DNA of 39,892 bases from Deltaproteobacteria bacterium (GCA_024639555.1 JAHEID010000004.1:1-39892), one strand, 5' to 3'. Positions 1-9,537 are shown, counted from the stretch's first letter. The notes: a model not told the origin generated them from the letters alone. Numbers and translations are program-made.

Positions 1-2
1 TC

Positions 3-71
3 CATTTGAAACACCCGGGCCGAATCCCTCCCTGCCCGAAATGCACTAAAACCGAGTTCCGGCGATCATAA
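3..71 (+). CDS. C-terminal end of a truncated zinc-ribbon-like protein (HLKHPGRIPPCPKCTKTEFRRS*)
   Basis: Frame 3 from the window edge is open to TAA at 69-71; contains CPKC and a TEF-R tail typical of zinc ribbons. Too short for certainty. Confidence 0.35.
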   Translation, partial: HLKHPGRIPPCPKCTKTEFRRS

Positions 72-95
72 GCAGGGCACTGGGGAAGAGATAAG

Positions 96-225
96 AAGTC
101 AACATGTCTTGCCACAATCTATGGTTTAGACATACTAAATCTGGCTGAACATATCCACTGGCAATATTGATACTTCAGGAATGGTTCACAACTGTAAAGA
201 GATAGCAGTTATTCAAAGTCGACTA
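96..225. repeat. Dispersed intergenic repeat, copy 1 of 4 (~125 bp)
   Basis: Shares cttgcca..atct, atccactggcaat.ttgatactt.aggaa, ttcac.act and gatagcagttatt.aaagtcg with copies at 964, 2370 and 4144. Confidence 0.8.
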
Positions 226-294
226 TAGAAACATACTGTAAATATTATTTAGTTTTTGGAAGGGATGGTATTCCCTCTTAAGCGCTTGTTTGGG

Positions 295-789
295 CTAATT
301 TACTTCTTTTAAGCAAGGATTTTTAAGCCCACTAATGAGTTTACTAAGTAGCTCACCGAGGTCTTGCAGGTTGGGGAGGTCTTGGTGATTTTCAGTCAGA
401 CTTTCAATTTCAAAATATTCCAAACCTTTTCTGAAATACCAAAAATTTAAATACTTTACGGAGGCTTCATCTTCATTTGTTAACCCAATATAATCAGATA
501 TTCCAAGTTCTTTACACTTTTTCAAAATTATATTCAGGTTATGCCCAAAATTATTTTTTAGTTCTTCTCCCGAAATCCCTTTAAGACGCAAAAAGGCTTT
601 AAAGGACAACTCCAATGAACGAGCTGCCAAATAATATTTTGCCGGGGAGAATGGCCTGTCGCTTGTATGACTTATAAACGCCTCGTAAAAATCCTCACTA
701 TATGAAACAAACTCCAAAGGACTTATAGAATAGTGCCCAGCTTCTGCATGCATTATATCATCTGGCATTGAATTTACTTGCCCTAACAT
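295..789 (-). CDS. HEPN-like domain hypothetical protein
   Basis: 164-aa ORF; pattern AARSLELSFKAFLRLKG...GHNLNIILKKCKELGI resembles HEPN helices. Confidence 0.55.
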   Translation of the reverse strand: MLGQVNSMPDDIMHAEAGHYSISPLEFVSYSEDFYEAFISHTSDRPFSPAKYYLAARSLELSFKAFLRLKGISGEELKNNFGHNLNIILKKCKELGISDYIGLTNEDEASVKYLNFWYFRKGLEYFEIESLTENHQDLPNLQDLGELLSKLISGLKNPCLKEVN

Positions 790-963
790 TATATTAGACG
801 GCTAAATAGCCGTAATATATTACGGCTGTCCTGTTTAACTTCTTTAAAATAAAATCTATCTTAAAAATTCAAAAAAGTAAATACAGCTTAAACAATACTT
901 GCCATTGTTTTGATTTTTTTGAAATGCCAAGCCAGTTAACAATATTAAATATTATCTTTAATC

Positions 964-1080
964 AAAAGTGCAGATGTCTTGCCAACATCTACAGTTTTGT
1001 CATACAACATCTGACTCAATATATCCACCGTACATCTTGATACTTTAGGAATAATTCACGACTGTAAATGTATAGCAGCA
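964..1080. repeat. Dispersed intergenic repeat, copy 2 of 4
   Basis: Aligns by eye with copies 1, 3 and 4; contains agatgt-cttgcca-acatct inverted repeat. Confidence 0.8.
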
Positions 1081-1110
1081 ACCATAAATTACTGATGACT
1101 TGTTTATAAA

Positions 1111-1138
1111 ATAAAAAAGACCCTAGAAAAAATGGGGT
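1111..1138 (-). terminator. Putative Rho-independent terminator downstream of PhnD-like gene
   Basis: Minus strand TACCCCATTTTTTCTAGGGTCTTTTTTATTTT: 6-bp stem (one GU) followed by a T-tract. Confidence 0.6.
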
Positions 1139-1209
1139 ACTGGAAAATAAAAAAGAGAAGACTCCAATGAGTATATATAGTACACCTCCAAAACTTTGTA
1201 CTATGGAGG

Positions 1210-2151
1210 TTACTCGTTCATATAATTGTATTTGCGGAGGTCAAGGCTAACTGTATTGGAATATTCAAAAACCGGAGCATAGTCCTCAACGGTTGTTTCG
1301 ATAAATTTTATTGCCTTAAATTTCTTTAATATTTCCTGCCCCTGTTTATCTTGTTCCATCTGCAGTAGGGTATTTTTAAGTTTTTTAGTTATAGACTTAT
1401 CAAGTTTGTTGCTCACAGCCAGAGTGTTTGACGGCACTTTGGGTGATGTTACCAGGATCTGCAGATCATCTGTTAATCTGCTGTCCTTTTCTGCGAGTCT
1501 GTAAAAAACAGTATTCTTGGCAGCGCCTATATCCGCTTTTTTGTTTAGAACGTCATAAATTGCGTCTTCATGGGTTCCGGCAAAATAAGTTTCAGCAAAC
1601 CAGTTGTTGAAATCCTCAATGCCGGTCACATGGAAAAACTCAAGAGGTAGGAGCCACCCGGCTGTTGTTGCCTTATCCACAAAAGCAAACCTTTTACCTC
1701 TCATGTCATTAGCATTTTTTATCCCACTGTCTTTCCTGACAAAAATCATACCATAGTAGGTTGAGGTGCCATCAAGCCATACAGGCCTAGCAAGTGGTAT
1801 AACCCCAAGTTTCTTTATTGCCAATGCTCCAGTAAAACTACCGAAAAAGGCACCGTTCAGCTGGCCAGAAACGAAATTGTCAATGATGTTGCCATAACGC
1901 GAAAGAATTTTGATTTCAACGTTTAACCCAACTTTTTCAGAAATATAACGGGCAAGTGGCTCATATCTTTCCTTCTGACTGAACAGGTCCTGTTCTGGAA
2001 TAAGTCCCAGGCTGAACTTTTGGATCCGGGTTTCATTTGGGGTTTCATTTTTTGATGGGGTCTCTGGCTGCTCACTGCAGTTTTGCAAAAGCGGCAGGGA
2101 AAAAATAAAAGCCAGAATAACAGAGATATTAATAAAGAATTTTTTGGTCAT
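1210..2151 (-). CDS. PhnD-like phosphate/phosphite/phosphonate ABC transporter substrate-binding lipoprotein
   Basis: Signal peptide with lipobox-like LLQNC; FSLGLIPEQDLFSQKERYEPLARYISEKVGL and AFVDKATTAGWLLPLE are typical of PhnD/PtxB-type periplasmic proteins. Confidence 0.8.
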   Translation of the reverse strand: MTKKFFINISVILAFIFSLPLLQNCSEQPETPSKNETPNETRIQKFSLGLIPEQDLFSQKERYEPLARYISEKVGLNVEIKILSRYGNIIDNFVSGQLNGAFFGSFTGALAIKKLGVIPLARPVWLDGTSTYYGMIFVRKDSGIKNANDMRGKRFAFVDKATTAGWLLPLEFFHVTGIEDFNNWFAETYFAGTHEDAIYDVLNKKADIGAAKNTVFYRLAEKDSRLTDDLQILVTSPKVPSNTLAVSNKLDKSITKKLKNTLLQMEQDKQGQEILKKFKAIKFIETTVEDYAPVFEYSNTVSLDLRKYNYMNE

Positions 2152-2369
2152 CTTCTGAGTCTTCCAGAGTATTCAATTTGTATTGAATTTATGTGAACTA
2201 CCAAGCCCGAATATACTATTTCATAACCCATATCCCTCAAAATATCCCAAGAAAAAAGTGCTGTGATATGGAAATAAGCTGCCTAACAAATATCTATAAA
2301 TATAGCTAAGAGCAATATTTATACAAAAAAAATCATTTTGGGATTTTAACTAAATATGGCTGAGATAGA

Positions 2370-2495
2370 ACTCCACATATCTTGCCAACATCTTGAGTTT
2401 TTTCATACAAAATCTGACTCAATATAACCACTGGCAATCTTGGTATTTTAGGAAGGATTCACGACCTTCAATTGATAGCAGTTATTGAAAGTCGC
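2370..2495. repeat. Dispersed intergenic repeat, copy 3 of 4
   Basis: Shares the same blocks as copies 1, 2 and 4, including gatagcagttattgaaagtcg. Confidence 0.8.
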
Positions 2496-2510
2496 TAATA
2501 CCCTGCATAT

Positions 2511-2541
2511 GAAATAAAAAGCCCCCGACAAAACAGGGGGC
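2511..2541 (-). terminator. Rho-independent terminator downstream of sugar transferase gene
   Basis: Minus strand GCCCCCTGTTTTGTCGGGGGCTTTTTATTTC: perfect 6-bp GC stem plus T-tract. Confidence 0.85.
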
Positions 2542-2696
2542 ATTGGATAAGTCTTTTCTACTTGACACTGTCAGACATATCAGCAGGTATTTAAAATAGA
2601 GTTGTATAATGCTTAAAGTTTGTTCAACAGAAATATTTATCCAGGATTTGGCCAGATGTGCTCAACAAAACTTGCATAGAATATGAGAATCTAGGA

Positions 2697-3842
2697 TTAG
2701 CAAGCTCCTTTGCGATACAATACAGCAGGAATTGTCATAAAAAGCAGTTTCATATCAAGCAGAAATGATTGTTCCCTTTTGTATTTGATATCAAGTCTTA
2801 CCCAGTTCTCAAAAGATTTCTCGTGCCTAGCATAAACCTGCCAAATACAGGTGATACCGGGCTTCACCTCAAGCCTGTAGTTATGCCAGCTTTCATACTT
2901 TGCCACCTCATCCATGGTTGGGGGCCGTGGACCAACCAGGCTCATGTCACCCTTTAAAACATTAATGAGCTGGGGCAGTTCATCAAGGCTCCATTGGCGG
3001 AGAAATTTACCCAGCCTGGTAACACGTGGATCATTTTCCATCTTGAATACTGGCCCGGTGCGTTTATTAAACCGCAGCAGTTCAGCTTTCCGTTTCTCTG
3101 CATCTTCGTGCATGGTGCGGAATTTCAGGAATATAAACGGCACCCCGCCAAGACCAGCCCGTTTCTGCCTGAAAAAGATCGGGCCCCTAGAGGTACACTT
3201 GACCGCAATTGCAATAAGTAATAGCAGGGGCGCCAGGGCAATAAGGGCGCAGATTGACAGGACAATATCAGCCAAACGTTTCCACATTGACATCTTACTG
3301 AAAAAGATCGATTGCAGGCGCAAGGCAGGTTGTCCGTCTGTTGCTTTTTGCTGGTCGTGTGATGGTGAAGCAAATATGGACTGATGACCCAGGGCGGCTG
3401 ATTGCTCTGCAGCAGTATGGTCCGGTTTGCCTTCAGGGTAGCTAAAAATGGAATACTTGTAAAATCTTTTCGGGGGGTAAATTCGCTGGATCTTTCCTAT
3501 AAACTTACCTGCTCCTTCACTTGAGGCATTAAAAAGCAGCAACCCGATCGTCGAGTTATCGAGCCAGCCGATTTCATCGGTGATCCGCATCTCTTTTTTA
3601 AGCAGATCAATAAAGTACTTGGTTGTATCAGTACCGTAATCAAGCGGCCCAACCTCAAAGGAAACAAGAGAAAAAACATGGTTATTCCGGTCAACCCGGG
3701 ACCTTTCTTTTGCTAGGATCGCATAAAATGCGGCTACAGAATTTATATTACCATCCTTGGGACTTTTCTCCCACTTCCAGGCAGTGAAAGGCTCATGATG
3801 GGTTTGTTGAAAATTGGTATTTGTTCTTAGCAGTTTACCCAT
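2697..3842 (-). CDS. Bacterial sugar transferase (exopolysaccharide undecaprenyl-phosphate glycosylphosphotransferase family) with N-terminal GGDEF-like degenerate domain
   Basis: C-terminal KRLADIVLSI...GPIFFRQKRAGLGGVPFIFLKFRTM...QWSLDELPQLINVLKGDMSLVGPRPP is canonical for bacterial sugar transferases. Confidence 0.9.
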   Translation of the reverse strand: MGKLLRTNTNFQQTHHEPFTAWKWEKSPKDGNINSVAAFYAILAKERSRVDRNNHVFSLVSFEVGPLDYGTDTTKYFIDLLKKEMRITDEIGWLDNSTIGLLLFNASSEGAGKFIGKIQRIYPPKRFYKYSIFSYPEGKPDHTAAEQSAALGHQSIFASPSHDQQKATDGQPALRLQSIFFSKMSMWKRLADIVLSICALIALAPLLLLIAIAVKCTSRGPIFFRQKRAGLGGVPFIFLKFRTMHEDAEKRKAELLRFNKRTGPVFKMENDPRVTRLGKFLRQWSLDELPQLINVLKGDMSLVGPRPPTMDEVAKYESWHNYRLEVKPGITCIWQVYARHEKSFENWVRLDIKYKREQSFLLDMKLLFMTIPAVLYRKGAC

Positions 3843-4143
3843 GGCCTCTGACTCAACCTAGAATTTCTTAAATTAGTCCCTAAGTTTGAAAGTTTAATCA
3901 CAGTTAAAGCAATCCCAATCACTTACACAAACTTTCCCAATCATTAGCCTATAAATCTATACTTTCCTAACAAATATAATATGTACTTAAATCTATTTTT
4001 TATATATCTATTGTATCTTGGTACGAATTTATTGTTTTCATAACTTTTTTCTTATCAATAATCATTCCTTATAAGTATTAAGTATTATTTAAAGGTTGTC
4101 AAGAAAAAATGCCACAATGTGGTAGTAAGGTGGGTTGCACGAA

Positions 4144-4228
4144 AGTCAAGATTCCTTGCCACCATCTATGGTTTTTACTTACAAAATTTGACTCAACATA
4201 TCCACTGTACATCTTGATACTATAAACC
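4144..4228. repeat. Dispersed intergenic repeat, copy 4 of 4 (truncated)
   Basis: ccttgccaccatctatggttttt...actcaacatatccactgtacatcttgatact matches copies 1-3; tail missing. Confidence 0.75.
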
Positions 4229-4359
4229 ACTGCCCTACCCCACAAATTATTTTTTAAAACTCAATTTCTAAAATTTTTGCCTCTTCAATTTTCATAGAAC
4301 CAGCATAGAACCAATAGAAAAAGGAACTAACTCAATATGAGTTAATCCCTTGCTATAAC

Positions 4360-4436
4360 TGGTCGGGACGAGAGGATTTGAACCTCCGGCCCCCTGAACC
4401 CCATTCAGGTGCGCTACCAGACTGCGCTACGTCCCG
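4360..4436 (-). tRNA. tRNA-Pro (GGG)
   Basis: Minus strand CGGGACGTAGCGCAGTCTGGTAGCGCACCTGAATGGGGTTCAGG...GGTTCAAATCC...CGTCCCGACCA; cloverleaf with encoded CCA. Confidence 0.95.
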
Positions 4437-4514
4437 ACCTATTTTAAAAAAATCAACAAAAACGGACTCAATTATCTATGAAGCCCCCCCTTGTCAATCC
4501 TTCTCTGTATTGAA

Positions 4515-4919
4515 TTACTTCTTTTCCAGCATCTCCTGCAGCTGCTTCAGGTCGCTTTTGAGTTCCGCGAGCATTGAGCGTGCCTTGACTCTTGGTTTAG
4601 GACTGCTTTTTTTCTCGTTCTTCTTTTCTGTCAGTAGCTTTTTGGCACCTGGGACAGTGTATCCATCCTCGTACAACAATTTCTTGATCGTAAGGATGTT
4701 TTCAACGTCTACCCGCCGGTAAAGCCTCTGCTTTGATGAAGCCCGCTGGGGCCTGATTATTTTGAATTCCGATTCCCAGTACCGGAGGACATGGGGTTCC
4801 ACCCCGGTTATTATTTTTACCTCGCCGATCCTGAAATAAAGCTTATCCGGTATGGTCCCCTGACCAAGGGAAGCTGATAAGGCTTTCTCTTTTGTGTTCT
4901 GGCTGGCTGTTTTATCCAC
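4515..4919 (-). CDS. MerR family transcriptional regulator
   Basis: [66 protein letters not shown]. Confidence 0.9.
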   Translation of the reverse strand: MDKTASQNTKEKALSASLGQGTIPDKLYFRIGEVKIITGVEPHVLRYWESEFKIIRPQRASSKQRLYRRVDVENILTIKKLLYEDGYTVPGAKKLLTEKKNEKKSSPKPRVKARSMLAELKSDLKQLQEMLEKK

Positions 4920-4922
4920 TCG

Positions 4923-5213
4923 CTAACTGTTGATTTTCGTCCGCAACCCTTTACTCGGCTTAAAGCTGACCATGCTTCTGCTGCAAATCTCCATGGCTTC
5001 CCCGGTTCTGGGATTACGGCCCTTCCTGGGAGTTTTTTTTCTGACACTCAAGGTGCCGAAATGTACCAGTTTGATTGATTCCCCTTTAATAAGCGTCTCT
5101 TTCATGGTGGAAAAAACCGTATCGACTATTTCTTCCGCACTGCGCTGGGAAAACCCCAATTTCTCATTAATGGCTTTTGCCAGGTCCTTGCGGGTGATAT
5201 TTGATCGTTTCAT
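4923..5213 (-). CDS. ihfA: Integration host factor subunit alpha
   Basis: HU/IHF fold: LVHFGTLSVRKKTPRKGRNPRTGEAMEI; located after pheT as is usual for ihfA. Confidence 0.9.
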   Translation of the reverse strand: MKRSNITRKDLAKAINEKLGFSQRSAEEIVDTVFSTMKETLIKGESIKLVHFGTLSVRKKTPRKGRNPRTGEAMEICSRSMVSFKPSKGLRTKINS

Positions 5214-5253
5214 TTTTTAGTTTGGTTCTAAGATTAATTTTAAAGTTAACGGA

Positions 5254-7689
5254 TTAACCTGCATCACGCAATTTACCCTGAAAACGTTTTTCCAGCATCG
5301 CTATAAGGCGCTGATGCACCTTGTTCACGGTTTTGTCGTCAAGGGTCTGCTCAAGAGAGCGGTAGGTTAAGGAGATGGCGACACTCTTATGCCCAGCATC
5401 AATGGCATCTCCCCGGTAGATATCAAAAATTTCCGCTGCTTCAACAAGTGCTTCACCTGCATAGTCAATGGCTGTCAACAGTTCACCGGAAGCAACCGTT
5501 TCCGGTACGATGAGGGCAATATCCCAGTTGACGGATGGAAATTTGGGCAACTGTGCAAACGATTTCGGCTCCGGCCCATGCTCGGTTATCAGGTCAAGAT
5601 CAAGATCAAAGAAGAACGCAGCCTGCTTGATGCCAAAACTTTTCAGAACATCAGTATCAATTTTCCCAATATAGCCTAGGAGCCTGTCCCCGACCCAACA
5701 AACGATGCAGGAATCAGGCTGGATATAGCTGGGAATAGTACTGCTTTCCTTGCTGAACTCTAATTTGACACCCTTTGCAATCCTAACTTCCTGCAGGATC
5801 GCTTCCACTATTCCCTTGCTGTCGTAAATATCGACCGGTGTACTGCCGAAATGCAGAAGAGGGGCTCCGGGGTATCTGCGCCCGCTGATGACACCGGCTA
5901 CCCGAATATTCTCCTGAGGCAGGGGCTCATCCGCCAGCGGGTGAAAAACCTTGCCGATCTCAAAAAGCCTGATATCATTGCTCTGGCGGCTGGTATTTCT
6001 GGCAATGTTCTGCAATAAGCCCGGCAGCATCATGGTGCGCATGATTTTCTGGTCCTCGGAAAGAGGATTGAGAAGCGCAACGGCCTTACGGATGGGATCA
6101 TTGCCCTGCAGCTGCAGCTGGTCAAAATAATTCTCATCAACAAAGCTGTAGTTTATGGCTTCGAAAAAGCCCTGGGAAACCAGCATTGCGGCCAGTTTTT
6201 TCCGCAACTCCAGGCCCGGCTGCTGTTCCGGAAAACTCATGGGCACGATGGGCATCGTTGTGGGGATTTCATTATAGCCCTGCAGCCTGGCAACCTCTTC
6301 TATGAGGTCAACTTCCCTTTCCAGGTCGACGCGGAAGCTTGGAGGTATAACCAGCAGGGTATCTTCATCCGCTACGGTTACCGTAAGCTCTATGCTTTCA
6401 AGGCAGCGGCCGACTTCCATGACGTCAAGCTGCAGGCCCAAAATATCATTGGTGCGGCTGATGCGCAGTTTGATTGCCTCCCGCGGCTTGATTCCTGCAA
6501 CACAATCATAGCCGTTTGCAACAATCTCAGCCCCGGCAATGTCGACCAGAAGCTGTACCGCCCTTTCCATGGCCCTGGGGGCAACTTCGGGATCCACGCC
6601 CCTTTCAAAGCGATAGGAAGCCTCGGTTCCCAGGTTCAATTGCCTGGCAGTCCTGCGGACACTGAGAGGATTAAAACAGGCGCTCTCCAGCAGAATATCC
6701 CTGGTCGATTCAATAACCTCGGAATTCTCTCCACCCATGACACCAGCGACTGCCACCGGCTTTTCAGCATCACAGATAAGAAGCATTTCCTGGTCAAGCT
6801 GCCTTTTTTCGCCGTCCAGGGTGACAATATGCTCCCCGGCCCGGGCCCGGCGCACAATGATCCTGCCGCCTCCCAGCCTGTGAAAATCAAAGGCATGCAG
6901 CGGCTGCCCGTATTCCAGCATGACAAGATTGGTTATATCCACAACATTATTGATGGGCCGGAGTCCAACCGAGAGAAGTCTTTTCCTCAGCCACCAGGGT
7001 GAGGGGATGATGCTGACATTCTTCAATAGCCTTGCCCCATATCGGGGGCAGTCTTCAGGGTCCAGAACCTCAACGGAAAACGGAACCCCCTCGCCGGTTA
7101 ATTCCGGCAGCTCATTTTTCACCGGCTGCTTCAGTTTCTGGTTGGTGAATCCTGCAATCTCCCTGGCAATTCCGAGAACACTGGTGCAGTCGGGCCGATT
7201 GGGTGTCAAGTCAACTTCTATGAGGGTATCACGCAGGGAAAGCGCATCTGGCAGTGACTGCCCTGCCCTTGCAATGTCCGGCAATTCCATGATGCCGCTG
7301 TGGTCTTCGCTTATTCCAAGGTCCTTTTCCGAACAGAGCATGCCCGAGGACTCCTGGCCGCGGATTGCGGCTTTCCTGACCTCCATCCCTGAAGGCAGGG
7401 TGACACCCGGTAAGGCGATTGCGGTTAAAAGGCCGGGCTTGGCATTGGGAGCACCACAGACGACCTGGAATTCCTCAGCGTCGAGAACAACATCGCACAG
7501 GGTCAGGCGGTCGGCATCGGGATGAGGCCTGACAGTAACAATCCTTGCTACCTTTATTGCATCCAGGTCCCGGTACAACTCAATAACATTATCCACCTCC
7601 AGTCCGAGCATGGTCAACTTGTCCGCCACAACCTCAACAGACAGATCAACATCAATATATTCTTTTAACCAGTTCAGGGTGAATTTCAT
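5254..7689 (-). CDS. pheT: Phenylalanyl-tRNA synthetase beta subunit
   Basis: MKFTLNWLKEYIDVDLS; GLEVDNV; RPHPDADRLTLCDV; NNVVDITNLVMLEYGQPLHAFD. Confidence 0.97.
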   Translation of the reverse strand: MKFTLNWLKEYIDVDLSVEVVADKLTMLGLEVDNVIELYRDLDAIKVARIVTVRPHPDADRLTLCDVVLDAEEFQVVCGAPNAKPGLLTAIALPGVTLPSGMEVRKAAIRGQESSGMLCSEKDLGISEDHSGIMELPDIARAGQSLPDALSLRDTLIEVDLTPNRPDCTSVLGIAREIAGFTNQKLKQPVKNELPELTGEGVPFSVEVLDPEDCPRYGARLLKNVSIIPSPWWLRKRLLSVGLRPINNVVDITNLVMLEYGQPLHAFDFHRLGGGRIIVRRARAGEHIVTLDGEKRQLDQEMLLICDAEKPVAVAGVMGGENSEVIESTRDILLESACFNPLSVRRTARQLNLGTEASYRFERGVDPEVAPRAMERAVQLLVDIAGAEIVANGYDCVAGIKPREAIKLRISRTNDILGLQLDVMEVGRCLESIELTVTVADEDTLLVIPPSFRVDLEREVDLIEEVARLQGYNEIPTTMPIVPMSFPEQQPGLELRKKLAAMLVSQGFFEAINYSFVDENYFDQLQLQGNDPIRKAVALLNPLSEDQKIMRTMMLPGLLQNIARNTSRQSNDIRLFEIGKVFHPLADEPLPQENIRVAGVISGRRYPGAPLLHFGSTPVDIYDSKGIVEAILQEVRIAKGVKLEFSKESSTIPSYIQPDSCIVCWVGDRLLGYIGKIDTDVLKSFGIKQAAFFFDLDLDLITEHGPEPKSFAQLPKFPSVNWDIALIVPETVASGELLTAIDYAGEALVEAAEIFDIYRGDAIDAGHKSVAISLTYRSLEQTLDDKTVNKVHQRLIAMLEKRFQGKLRDAG

Positions 7690-7770
7690 GGATACTTATA
7701 CGAGCATGGAAAAAGTAACGTTTAGGCAGGAACACATAATCCCCGCCTGCATCTTTATGAACTGATTGCC

Positions 7771-8784
7771 TCAGAATTGTTTGAGGAAACGCAGATCGTT
7801 TTCGTAAAATAACCTGATATCATCAATGCCGTACTTGAGCATCGCTATTCTTTCAATGCCCAGCCCAAAGGCGAAGCCGCTGAATTCCTCTGGATCATAA
7901 TCAACCATTTTGAATACTTCGGGGTCAATCATGCCGGCGCCCAGTATTTCGAGCCAGCCCGTCTGTTTGCAGACGCGGCAGCCCTCCCCCCGGCAGATGA
8001 CACAACCGATGTCAACCTCTGCACTCGGTTCGGTAAACGGAAAAAAACTCGGCCTGAAACGCAGTCTGATATCATCCTGGTCAAACATTTTCTGACAGAA
8101 TACGGTCAGAACACCTTTCAGGTCGGCAAAGGAAACCTTGCGATCAACCAGAAAACCTTCCACCTGCTGAAACATGGGCGTGTGGGTGATGTCTGAATCA
8201 CAGCGATAGACCTTGCCGGGTGCTATAATCCGCAGAGGCGGTTTTTCCTTCTCCATGGCCCGGATCTGCATGGGAGAGGTATGGGTGCGCAGCAGGATGG
8301 AATCGTTGATGTAAAAGGTATCGTGCATATCCCTGGCAGGATGATGCAGCGGAATGTTGAGGGCCTCAAAATTGTAATAATCAAGCTCGACGTCCGGGCC
8401 TTCAGCAACTGCAAAGCCAAGATCGACAAAAATGGAGCAGACCTCGTCCATAATCTGGGTCACCGGGTGTAAACGCCCAAAAGGCACCAGGCGTCCCGGC
8501 AGGCTCAAATCATCCCGTTGCCCGGCCGCACCTGTATCGCTGGCACCTAACTCGGCTTTCCTGGTATTGAACTTCTGCTCGAGTTCTTCCTTGATCTTGT
8601 TGGCCAGTTTACCAAAGCGGGGCCTGTCTTCTGCAGAGACTTGCCCGAGCTGGCGCAGGAGGGAAGTAAACAAGCCCTTGCGCCCCAGGTAGCGGACCCG
8701 TATCTCTTCCAGGTCCTTAAGGTTATCAAGGGTTGCAAGGTTCGTTTCTGCATCAGCCTGGAGTTGGCGTAGGTCTTGCTCCAT
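7771..8784 (-). CDS. pheS: Phenylalanyl-tRNA synthetase alpha subunit
   Basis: HPARDMHDTFYI; RCDSDITHTPMFQQVEGFLVD; FGLGIERIAMLKYGIDDIR. Confidence 0.97.
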   Translation of the reverse strand: MEQDLRQLQADAETNLATLDNLKDLEEIRVRYLGRKGLFTSLLRQLGQVSAEDRPRFGKLANKIKEELEQKFNTRKAELGASDTGAAGQRDDLSLPGRLVPFGRLHPVTQIMDEVCSIFVDLGFAVAEGPDVELDYYNFEALNIPLHHPARDMHDTFYINDSILLRTHTSPMQIRAMEKEKPPLRIIAPGKVYRCDSDITHTPMFQQVEGFLVDRKVSFADLKGVLTVFCQKMFDQDDIRLRFRPSFFPFTEPSAEVDIGCVICRGEGCRVCKQTGWLEILGAGMIDPEVFKMVDYDPEEFSGFAFGLGIERIAMLKYGIDDIRLFYENDLRFLKQF

Positions 8785-8812
8785 GATCGTGGGTATTCAG
8801 CAGGTCAAATAC

Positions 8813-9160
8813 TTACTTAATCGCAAGTTTGACAACCTGGGAGAAACCGTTGGGATCAAGTATAGCCATGTTGGAAAGCACCTTGCGGTCCAATTCCACC
8901 CCGGCCTTTTTCAAACCACCCATTAACTGGCTGTAGTTCGTACCATTCTGTTTTGCAGCAGCACTGATGCGGGTTATCCAGAGTCTGCGGAAGTCACGTT
9001 TCCTGTTTCTCCGGTCACGGTAGGCATAACTGAGGGCCCGATCGACAGCTTCCGTAGCTGTTTTGTATAGTTTGCTGCGGCCACCCCGGAAACCCTTGGC
9101 CAGTTTAAGAACCTTATTTCTTCTGCGGCGTGCTTTAAATCCGCGTGTTACACGTGCCAT
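8813..9160 (-). CDS. rplT: 50S ribosomal protein L20
   Basis: [35 protein letters not shown]. Confidence 0.98.
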   Translation of the reverse strand: MARVTRGFKARRRRNKVLKLAKGFRGGRSKLYKTATEAVDRALSYAYRDRRNRKRDFRRLWITRISAAAKQNGTNYSQLMGGLKKAGVELDRKVLSNMAILDPNGFSQVVKLAIK

Positions 9161-9206
9161 GTATATACCTCTTTCTGTTTCAGCAAATAAAATTTATAAA
9201 TACAAA

Positions 9207-9404
9207 CTAGATGTAGGGTAAAATCCGTTTGATTCCCTTAAGGTTTGTGTCATCAACAAGGCCTGATTTTCTCAGTCCCCTTTTTCTCTTCGTTGTTTTC
9301 TTGGTGAGAATATGACTGGCATAGGCTTTATTCCTCACAATCTTCCCGGAACCGGTGGCCTTAAAACGCTTTGCCGCACCGCGATTTGTTTTCATTTTTG
9401 GCAT
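9207..9404 (-). CDS. rpmI: 50S ribosomal protein L35
   Basis: [36 protein letters not shown]. Confidence 0.98.
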   Translation of the reverse strand: MPKMKTNRGAAKRFKATGSGKIVRNKAYASHILTKKTTKRKRGLRKSGLVDDTNLKGIKRILPYI

Positions 9405-9509
9405 AACTCCACTCTCCTAAACACTATAATAATTATCAACTATATTAATTAACGTATTATTCTTTCGTTATTTTTTCAACAAAAAGAATTAAAATATTCC
9501 CTTAACTGT

Positions 9510-9537
9510 TGTCAGCCTCGCTTACACTCCGCCGACA
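9510..9537 (-). promoter_or_regulatory. Stem-loop in infC-rpmI spacer (candidate regulatory structure)
   Basis: Minus strand TGTCGGC-GGAGTGTAAGCGAG-GCTGACA, 7-bp stem including one GU. Confidence 0.4.

Noticed and set aside
96-4228. Integron cassette array with attC sites
   Set aside because: Single genes followed by same-orientation repeats look cassette-like, but I could not find the R''/R' core sites (RYYYAAC / GTTRRRY) at the repeat ends, and no integrase is in the window.
96-4228. CRISPR array
   Set aside because: Repeats are ~125 bp, divergent and separated by whole genes (about 870-1770 bp); no short spacers.
4378-4722. ORF 4378-4722 (+), MNLRPPEPHSGALPDCATSRPI...
   Set aside because: Translation of the antisense of tRNA-Pro followed by antisense of the merR gene; a familiar false ORF.
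6920-7525. 201-aa plus-strand ORF inside pheT
   Set aside because: Antisense shadow of pheT; composition is an artefact of GC-rich codons.
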